The notes under the pieces were generated by a model. That model was not told the DNA's origin. It was given only the letters and a program-made list of their open reading frames with translations, and did no database searches. A DNA stretch of 11,992 nucleotides from Cyclostephanos tholiformis (Eukaryota; Bacillariophyta; Thalassiosirophyceae; Thalassiosirales; Thalassiosiraceae): the NCBI GenBank assembly GCA_036939975.1, contig JALLPB010000963.1, positions 1 to 11,992 of the forward strand, given 5' to 3'. Positions 1 to 7,319 of the stretch are shown here, one piece after another. A program made the position numbers and the translations under genes. Each line of letters starts with the position of its first letter. Within the stretch, counting starts at the first letter, position 1.

Positions 1-101
1 TTGGGTTGGCGCTAGGTTGCTCCGACGGATTGGAACTTGGGTTCCAGCTAGGTCGTTTCGACGGATTGGAACTTGGCTTCATGCTTGGTGCCCCCGACGG
101 A
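1..101. repeat. 36-bp tandem repeat, right end of an array running off the window
   Basis: The anchors cgacgga at 23, 59 and 95 are spaced exactly 36 bp. The block at 37-57 (ttgggttccagctaggtcgtt) resembles 1-21. The copies differ by substitutions only, so the period stays divisible by three, as expected if the repeat is or was coding. The array stops abruptly at about 101 where the satellite sequence begins. Confidence 0.85.
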
Positions 102-134
102 CCCGGGGGGTTAGAAGAATGTCGGGTGGTTTAA
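3..134 (+). CDS. Possible 3' end of a gene encoding 12-residue DGLELG-type repeats (5' end outside window)
   Basis: Frame 3 is open from the window edge to a TAA at 132-134 and reads GLALGCS, DGLELGFQLGRF, DGLELGFMLGAP, DGPGG, then LEECRVV and stop. The 12-residue period mirrors an exact 36-bp DNA period (the cgacgga anchor recurs at 23, 59 and 95). Low-complexity proteins with DGxxLG-like repeats are, to my knowledge, common in diatom predicted proteomes, and this frame, unlike the other two, gives a regular D/G/L pattern. The last 11 or so codons and the stop fall inside the first unit of the neighbouring satellite, so if this is a gene its original end has been replaced. No start codon, domain or targeting signal is visible. 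It may equally be a non-coding minisatellite or a pseudogene remnant. Confidence 0.4.
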   Translation, partial: GLALGCSDGLELGFQLGRFDGLELGFMLGAPDGPGGLEECRVV

Positions 135-1445
135 CAAAAAATAGACCCAACTTAAATAGCCCACCGCTGATGCTGCTGCCCCCCCTCATCCCGTCGTCTG
201 GGTCAAAGACGACGACAGCGTGCCCTTTCCTGACGTCTTCCTTGTCGTCGTCATCGTCTTCATCGTCGTCGTCGTTGTTGTGCCACCGCCGCTGCTGCTG
301 CCCCCCCGCTAAGCTCTGAAATATTCATGGACGCGGGGGGTCAGAAAAATGTCGGGTGGTTTAACAAAAAAATAGACCCAACTTAAATAGCCCACCGCTG
401 ATGCTGCCACCCCCCCCGTCCCGTCGTCTGGGCTACTGGCTGATTGTCGTGCCACGGCCGCCGCCCTTGTCCCCCCCCTGTGCTCTGAAAAAATCATGGA
501 CACGGGGGGTGAGAAGAATGTCGGGTGGATTAAAAAAAAAATACGCCGCCGCTGCTGCCGCCCCCCCTCATCTTAAATTGCGATTGCGTCCGCATCTCAC
601 CGTGGTGATTGTCGTGCCACGGCCGCCGCCCTGGCCCCCCCCCATGTGCTCTGAAAAAATCATGGACGCGGGGCTCAGAAAAAATCGGTGAATTAAAAAA
701 AATTGAGCTGCCGCCCCCCCTCGTTATAAATCGCGATCGTGTCTGTACCGCCGCATCCGCTGCCGCTGCCCCCCCCCTGCGCTCTGTAAAGATCATGGAT
801 GCGGGGGTTAGAAGAATGTCAGGTGGATTATCAAAAAAATAAAAAAATAGACTCAACTTAAATAGACCGCCGCCGCTGCTGCCGCCCCCCTTGTTGTAAA
901 TCACGATCGTGTCCGCACCGCTGCCACTGCTGCCCCCCCCCCTGCGCTCTGAAAAAATCATGGATGTGGGGGGTTAGAAGAATGTCAGTGAATTAACAAA
1001 AAAATAGACCCAACGTGAATAGCCCGCCGCCGCTGCTGCCATCCCTTCTCGTCATAAATCGCGATGGTGTCCGCACCGCCACCGCCGCTCCCCTCCCCCC
1101 TCGCTCTGTAAAAATCATGGATGCGGGGGGTTAGATGAATGTCAGGTGAATTAAAAAAAAAAATAAACACAACGTGAATAGCCCGCCGCTGCAGCTGCCG
1201 CCCCCCTCGTACTAAATTGTGATCGTGTCTGCCACCGCTGCCCCCCCCCTGCCCTGCGCTCTGAAAAAATCATGGATGCAGGGGGTTAGAAGAATGTCGA
1301 GTGAATTAAAAAAAAAATAGACCCAATTTGAATAGCCCGCCGCTGCTGCTGCCGCCCCCCCTCGTAATAAATCGCGATCGTGTCCGCACCATCGCCGCCG
1401 CTCCACTCCCCCCGCGCTCTGTAAAAATCGCGCTCTGTAAAAATC
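102..1445. repeat. Degenerate satellite array, eight units of about 133-230 bp
   Basis: A conserved block (catggatgcggggggttag, then aagaatgtcgggtgg) recurs with its ttag anchor near 111, 341, 510, 675, 808, 974, 1131 and 1286, giving spacings of about 230, 169, 165, 133, 166, 157 and 155 bp. Each unit continues with an A-rich stretch, 'atagacccaacttaaatagc', GCC/GCT triplets, a C-run, 'ataaatcgcgatcgtgtccgc', another triplet and C-run block, and 'gctctgaaaaaatcatgg'. The length variation comes mainly from triplet and homopolymer tracts; the first unit is long because of a (TCG/TCA)n expansion at about 230-290. Open frames on both strands are short, repeat-internal and interrupted between units, so I call no gene. 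The array ends with a 16-bp duplication of gcgctctgtaaaaatc at 1414-1445. No transposon ends or integrase motifs were seen. Confidence 0.9.
230..308. repeat. Imperfect trinucleotide tract inside satellite unit 1
   Basis: A run of tcg/tca/ttg triplets followed by ccgctgctgctg and a C7 tract. It accounts for most of the extra length of the first satellite unit (about 230 bp against about 160 bp). It looks like local slippage, not an insertion. Confidence 0.7.
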
Positions 1446-1787
1446 AGGCCGCTCGAGTTGGTTGTTGTGTGTTTTTTGTGTTCCTTTCTCTCGTTTTTTT
1501 TTGGAGCGTTGGAAAAAAAAGATCGTTCCCGAAGGAATTTTTTTTGTACCTAAACGTAAAATTCTACGTAGGAATCAGTGGGATCAACAGAGGGAACTTC
1601 GTACGTCATCGATCTATACGTACCGAATCTACCTGATATATATTTACGGTACACACCGACGACGACGACACTTGAATCTACCTGATATATAGGTATTTAC
1701 GGTACACACCGACGACGACGACACTTTAATCTTTATATCTATAGGACTCCTGTTGTGCACTTCCTACCTGTGTCATTGAGATCCCTC
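1446..1787 (+). promoter_or_regulatory. Upstream/promoter region of the DUF6824-ATPase gene
   Basis: No gene is visible here. The stretch holds A8 and T8 runs at about 1513-1554, an ACGTCA motif at 1603-1608, a tandem duplication at 1625-1726, and a TATA-like sequence (tttatatctata) at 1732-1743, about 45 bp before the proposed ATG at 1788. ACGTCA is the core described for CO2/cAMP-responsive elements in diatoms, but a 6-mer of this kind is expected by chance, so its role is inference. Confidence 0.5.
1625..1726. repeat. 49/53-bp tandem duplication upstream of the ATPase gene
   Basis: Copy 1 (1625-1673) and copy 2 (1674-1726) both run gaatctacctgatatat ... atttacggtacacaccgac gacgacgacactt. 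They differ by a 4-bp insertion in copy 2 after the TATATA stretch and are otherwise essentially identical, which suggests a recent duplication. It lies about 60-160 bp upstream of the start codon. Confidence 0.9.
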
Positions 1788-4700
1788 ATGTCTATCGTTC
1801 CCCGTGAAAATGTAAGGTTTGTTAGGGCATAGTGATGCTTTCGTTTCAATTCCTAGGGTCCTTGGATGACCGACACTAATTTACTCTTTCGAGGTATCGA
1901 TTTTCCTTCTTTTCCACTAATACTGTTACAATCCTACGTCCTTATTTTTGCCATCACTAGGATGTTTTGTTTGGCAAAGGCAGCATCATCAATAACCACC
2001 ACGGAAATCGAATCTTCCGATCCATTGTCGACGACCGTAAAGGGGATTACGTTAAATTAGATGATAGGAAACTGAAACGAAGAATAGCCGAGGATATTGT
2101 GAAGACGATTTGCAATGCGTTAGGGGGGAGATTCCTCGTGGAAAACGACAATGAATCCGGATGTGGCCACAGGGAGGTCGTAGGTGATGAAATTTTTATT
2201 CATCCTAGTATACTCGCTAAGAATTGGGAAGTTGTCGAGACGGAGAAAGTGGTAATAAAAGTGCTGCATCGATTGCGTGAAAAAAACGAGCGCAACGATG
2301 ACTCTGAGTTTTCGAATCACTATGATTATGGATATGATTTCAACTCATATGAGGAGTTGGTGAGCTCATCTTTGGTGGCGGGAAGTGCGCAACACTCAAC
2401 CTCCGAGATCGGTTCATGCGACGGTAGTTACATCGAAGGAAATGAGGCAAGAGTAAACCCAACGAGCGACTCGAACTCGTCTCAAAAATCACATGCCGCA
2501 GATCAATCAGATCATTCGATCGCAGTATACGAGCTGCATGATTGGATCGCTTTACATCGCTTCAATATCATGATGGAAAATGGCAAGCTGACGGAGGTGA
2601 CTTATTACTTGCGTAGAGCATACTTCGAGCAAGTGACGAAAATATTATACGACCTCGTGGAAAAAATAATAGACGGGCACGAATACGGCGCCAAACCGGG
2701 GGAGGAAAGATCCACCGGCAATGACAAGATATCCCTTAATCCAAAGTTTATAACCATCGCCAACGTAATAGTACGTGTCCCGAAGACAAGGGCCGGGGAC
2801 AATACCTGTCAAAGAATATCTGCTGATTTTGTCGGGTGGGGCGATTCGAAGTTCATCAATCATGGTGCCGACGATGATACACGGGATAAGTACCTCGCAA
2901 TGAACGCCTTGGGACGTATGGCATATATGATGTGTACGATGGAAGACGGCCCAAGTGCGTTCAAGGGGGTTACCCAAAACGCTAACTTCACAGAAACTAC
3001 TCTATCAAGTGCACTCAATCTGGATGATGGTGTTAAAGATGCCGACGATATAGATGATGAGATTTTGAATATGCTACGCAAAAATTATCGCACGAACGCA
3101 TCCGAGGAAACGGATAGGAGTGGAATATCGGTCATGCTTGATGCCGGCATTCCTTTCCCTCTTTGTCGATTCGTATCAGACTTAATGGACGATCATCACG
3201 GTAGTGTGTTTCGCTCTGAATATTCCTTTTCATCATTCAAAGATGTGCTTTCTGATCTGAAGCAGATGGTAGATGACCCAGAGGGTTTTGTGCATTGGTC
3301 TTCTCCGGACAGGTGGAAGCTTGACCTTGGTAAAAAGCTTTATGGTAGGGATGTTGAGATGAAGGCCTTTATGGATGCTGCTGATCAAGTAGCTGACGGG
3401 AACTCTGAATATGCGGGAATGAGTAGCCCGGTGATCATGGTTTCAGGGCATTCCGGCTCAGGGAAGAGCCAACTAGTCAGAGTAGGGGGTCTATGTTTGG
3501 AGGAAAGAGGATGGCGCTTTTTGAGATGCAAGTTTGATCGAGTAGGTAAGTCTTATGTATGCTCCGAACCGACCTAAATCGTCTCAGAATTTCTATGAAT
3601 GTTTGAACAATTAAACCGAAGGGGGGAAATCTGCTCGGGGAAACAGGTTGCTCATATCTCTCCTTTGCCGCTATTGCCTGTCCCTACATGAAGCCAACCC
3701 TGAGCCTCTCTCTATCCTGGCCAATGCATTCGAGGAGTTCTTTGTTTCATTCGCCAACTTGGACAGGGGAAATAATCTGGAATGTTTACAAGAGTTACGT
3801 GCAAGCATCAAATGCACGATGGATCCAGAAGGTCTTGGAATGCTGGCGGATCATATTCCATCCTTACGCCTTGTCATTGATATGGCGTTGCCCTCGGTTA
3901 CTGGAGCCAATGAAACAATGATGGCTTATCTCTTTGGAAAACTGCTACAGGTTTTATCATCTAACAAGAGTCCCGTTCTCCTATTTTTTGACGACCTTCA
4001 GTGGGCAGATCCTCTGTCATTAGCTATTTTCGCAGCGCTTGTCAAGGGATCTCGACCCAATCTATTTCAACTCTCTTTAGCCGATGTCAGTAGGCCTGGT
4101 GACAGCGAAAGTATTCAACAGGAAGAGAACAAGTTACATGTAATGCTTGTGGGATCCTATCGCGATAATGAAGTCGATGAAAGCCACCCGCTAGCAAAGG
4201 TCCTGTACAACTTTCACTCGGACACCTCCATTGACGTGAGGACTTTATCTCTTTCGAGGTTCTCCTTTCAGACGCTTAGCGAGGTACTTTCTGAATCTCT
4301 CTGTTTGCCCGTTCGGAGAGTACGATCACTCTCTGAGCTTGTCATGCAGAAGACTGACGGCCAGCCCCTCCATGTCAATGCGTTTGTTCAGGCATTGACT
4401 GCAGACGGTTTGTTGACACATAGTTTTACGAGAGGATGGGAGTGGGACGCTGATTCCATTGTTATTTTGCCCATGACGGATAGTGTCGCTGAACTCTACG
4501 CATTGAAGTTGAGGAAATTACCAAATGATACTCTTCTTGGATTGCAAATACTGAGCTGCTTTGGATCGCATATCGACCAGCATGTACTTAACTTTGTGGC
4601 CAATTACGATGGAAAACAGAGTGTTGACATAAACGCAGCTATTTGTGTTGCATTGAGCATGGGGCTCATTGAACAGGCAGCGCATTTTGTCAGCTTTGCT

Positions 4701-6970
4701 CACGATATGATCCAGAAGGCGACACTAGATTCAATTAGGGACGATGATCTTGTTCCACTTCTACGCAAGCTTATCGCAGCATTGTTCACCAACGCATCTG
4801 CCGCAGACAAGCTTGATTTAATCACATTCGTGGCGGTGGACTTGGCCACTATGATAGGTAATGATGCCACGTTGAGTCCAAAGGATTGTGACTTTTTTGC
4901 TTACCTGAACTTAATCGCGGGATTGGAGGCCATCGCGGTGCCTGATTTTGCCGGAGCTGCAAAATATGCCGAAAATGGGATATCATATCTCAGTGATACT
5001 TGTTGGGAAAGTCAGTATGATCTGAGCCTTGGACTTCATGAAATTTCTGTCTTGTCCCATTTCTCAAACCACGAAGGCGACCGTTTCAAGATCATGAATA
5101 GAATCAATGCCGTCTTTGAGCATGCTAAGGACTTCGCTGACAAGTTCAAGACCCATTGCGTTTGGATTAAAATACTTGCCATGACAGATTTTTCGAGGGC
5201 GATTGAAGAGAGCATGATTGCTTTAGTGCGGCTTGGAGAGCCTTTGGACCTGTCGAATATTGACTACGATGAAGTACGCGATGAATTATTGAAACAAAAA
5301 GAGCAATTCTCAGGAGAAAGACGGAAGAATTTTCTATCAAAGACTTGTTTAGTTGACTGCAATAAAGTGAGAGCGATGAAAATTATGTCATCTCTCATTG
5401 GTTATTTTCATCAGACAAAGCCTATTCATGCAGCCTTCGTCAGCTGCCGAATGATGGAAATGTCGATGAATAATGGTCACAGCGAAGACAGTGTACACGC
5501 AGCTGTAGCATTCGCAATGGCACTGGTTACTGCATTTGGAGATATCGAGGAAGGTAGCGCTTGGGGGCACACCGCACTATCTCTAATGAATATGTATGAC
5601 AAGCAGATTCTAATACCAAGCGTTCATCCAGGGATATATGGGGTTGTCTTTGGTTGGACAGGTGAGCAAGATCCTCGTGTTTATTATTTTTTGCTTGCTG
5701 GACTGTCTACCCATCGCACCATTTTTTTCTGTTCATTAATGAAAGAGCCTCTCCAATCGACGTTGGAGCCCCTTGCCCAAGGCATTCGTTTGTCGTTTGC
5801 GACTGGTAATGTCGAGTGTGCTATATCGAATACCATTTTTTACCTACTCAGGAGTTTTAAAAGTGGGAAGCACATTAAGGTACTAACTGACGAAGTTATC
5901 GCTTTGGCTCGCCAGCATGGACATCACTTCGGTAACGATGCAGAAGCATCTGTGTACACCCCCCTCCTTCAATTCTACTTGACACCCCTTTACAATACAC
6001 TTACTGAGCTTAGGGGAGATGAGAATCGTCCCCCAAAAGACGAACGATCATCTCCGTTGGATAAAGTTCTGCTTCTGAATAATGATGAAATAATGAAGTT
6101 TGCTATTGAATCGAAGCAAATCACTTGCATTAGAACGATTCTTGCATACGAAATAGCCAAAGAATTCATATCGAGAAACATGGACAGTGCACTTGCACTT
6201 GCGGATATCCATAAAGATCTTTTCAAGGTGAGTTGAAAACATATTTGAGTTGCAGTTTTTGTCGTTTGTGTGCCCTTCAAGTAACTATTACTTGCTCCTT
6301 CCATTGGTTGATTCCAATGTACATTTCCTGCATTTCTCAAGGCCAAAGGATTGACTATAACGATCCAATCTGCACTTTTCGAAGCCCTTATTGTTTTCCA
6401 CTTCATGCGTCGAACAGGTAAGTTTGCCTCGCTTATCATCGACGTCGCATCATGTCGGCTTGAGCATTCCTCATAATAAAATCCCTCACTTTTTTACTCT
6501 CATTAGGAGATGAGCAATATCAAGTTCGTGGTGAAATTGCCCTAACTAAGTTGAAAAGCTGCTTAATTCATTCAGACTGGAATGTAAAGAACAAACTACT
6601 GCTGGCAGAAGCAGAATATTATTACACCATAAAAGATTTTGACAAGGCAGCATTGTGTTACGAAGCATCCATCAAGGCTGCCCAGGAGCACAGGTTTATC
6701 CAAGAGGAAGCGATGGCACACGAACTTGCTGGAATTTTCTTTCTGGAAAGGGGGCTACGCCAAAGATCTCACTCTTACTTCAAAAAATCCATTTCATGTT
6801 TCCAGAAATGGGGTGCCTTTGCTGTGGTCAGGCGGATTGAAGATTTTATTAGATCCGAATTCGGCTCAGATTTATTGCATGCATGGCTCGCAGATGATTC
6901 GCTGGCTCTTGGGTCTGCGTCAAGAGTTTTGACAGAATCATCGTCAAAGAAGCGGTCATGTCGTGATTGA
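1788..6970 (+). CDS. DUF6824-AAA_16 (STAND-like) ATPase with TPR region; five exons, 1560 aa
   Basis: Proposed exons are 1788-1811, 1961-3545, 3694-6227, 6342-6417 and 6507-6970 (4683 nt, stop TGA); every join keeps phase. Residues about 9-118 match DUF6824 (DVLFGKG, HHGN, RIFR, AEDIV, GGRFL, W.VV...K), a domain of unknown function widespread in diatoms. Residues about 190-450 resemble a decayed protein-kinase domain (LGRMAYMM near 325 like a helix-F region, then a C-lobe-like helix and SDLKQM); no VAIK, HRD or DFG is seen. KLYGRD (467-472) opens the ATPase: Walker A GHSGSGKS (504-511), KFDR then PEPLS, Walker B LLFFDDLQWAD (D636, D637), and GSYRDNE (690-696). Helical sequence follows, ending in TPR-like repeats (about 1408-1510). 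The order matches bacterial Ser/Thr kinase-ATPase-histidine kinase proteins up to the TPR region, but GAF, HisKA and HATPase parts are absent. No signal peptide is evident; probably a cytosolic or nuclear signalling protein whose ligand and partner are unknown. Confidence 0.9.
1812..1960 (+). other. Intron 1 of the ATPase gene (149 nt)
   Basis: Donor AAT|gtaagg and acceptor cactag|GAT, phase 0. Joining restores MSIVPREN-DVLFGKG, the usual opening of a DUF6824 domain. Without it the frame meets a TAG at 1958-1960 (the acceptor itself) and has no ATG before DVLFGKG. Confidence 0.85.
3546..3693 (+). other. Intron 2 of the ATPase gene (148 nt)
   Basis: Donor GTAG|gtaagt; acceptor acatgaag|CC after a pyrimidine-rich stretch; phase 1. 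The join gives KFDRV-ANPEPLSILANAFEEF, continuous with the family motif that follows Walker A. Reading through without splicing hits a stop at 3575-3577. Confidence 0.88.
6228..6341 (+). other. Intron 3 of the ATPase gene (114 nt)
   Basis: Donor TTCAAG|gtgagt and acceptor tttctcaag|GCC, phase 0. The join reads DLFK-AKGLTITIQSALFEAL. Read-through ends at a TGA two codons past the donor. Confidence 0.85.
6418..6506 (+). other. Intron 4 of the ATPase gene (89 nt)
   Basis: Donor ACAG|gtaagt and acceptor ctctcattag|GA with a T-rich tract, phase 1. The join reads FHFMRRTG-DEQYQVRGE. Exon 4 between introns 3 and 4 is only 76 nt. Confidence 0.88.
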
Positions 6971-7319
6971 AGTTGGCGGAATGTCAGTAGCATCATCTTC
7001 GAATGTTCCGAAACGAACTTTTACAGCAGTTCGGCGGCAGTATTCTGCGTGATTTTTTGATAAACTGTGAAATTCTCAAAAGTCCCACGAACTGCCTCGG
7101 ACGCCTGATAATTCCCACAATCTACCATCGTCAAAAAGTTTCCACCCAGTGGCGATGAGTCTTTGGGAGGTACGATACTACGTAAAACTTACCCTCTAAT
7201 CAAACGCTCATCTGGCCATCACACCATCGTATTGGGCCATGTCTTGATCGCGTTGATTGTCCATCGCTACAGCATGAAATTAAGCACTTATGCGCTCCTC
7301 AATCTCGACGACCCATTAA
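6971..7319. other. Convergent intergenic spacer, nothing recognised
   Basis: This 349-bp stretch lies between the stop codons of two convergent genes and must hold both 3' UTRs. No canonical AATAAA signal, tandem repeat, RNA gene or persuasive open frame was found on either strand. A 73-codon open frame near 7163-7384 has no ATG at its start, has no recognisable motif, and overlaps the last exon of the opposite gene. Confidence 0.6.

Noticed and set aside
530..961. 143-codon minus-strand open frame across several satellite units
   Set aside because: It consists of the repeat itself with Gly/Ser/Ala runs from triplets, and the frame is not kept between units.
102..1445. CRISPR-like array
   Set aside because: Units are of uneven length, the 'spacers' are low-complexity and similar to each other, and the repeats are degenerate; the setting is eukaryotic.
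1511..1555. Possible hairpin between the A8 and T8 runs upstream of the ATPase gene
   Set aside because: Only the homopolymers pair; the flanks do not extend the stem.
1866..1893. Alternative first exon for the ATPase gene (ATG ACC GAC ... CGA G before gtatcg)
   Set aside because: It ends in phase 1 and joins GATGTT out of frame, while the exon at 1788-1811 joins in frame and gives the expected PREN-DVLFGKG.
3645..3647. Alternative acceptor aaacag at 3645-3646 for intron 2 of the ATPase gene
   Set aside because: It has no pyrimidine tract, is out of phase with the GTAG|gtaagt donor, and would insert residues not expected between KFDR and PEPLS.
7155..7169. Possible short exon MSLWE spliced to plus-strand sequence at 7412
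   Set aside because: It would need a 242-nt intron running antisense to a well-supported exon and yields no recognisable protein.
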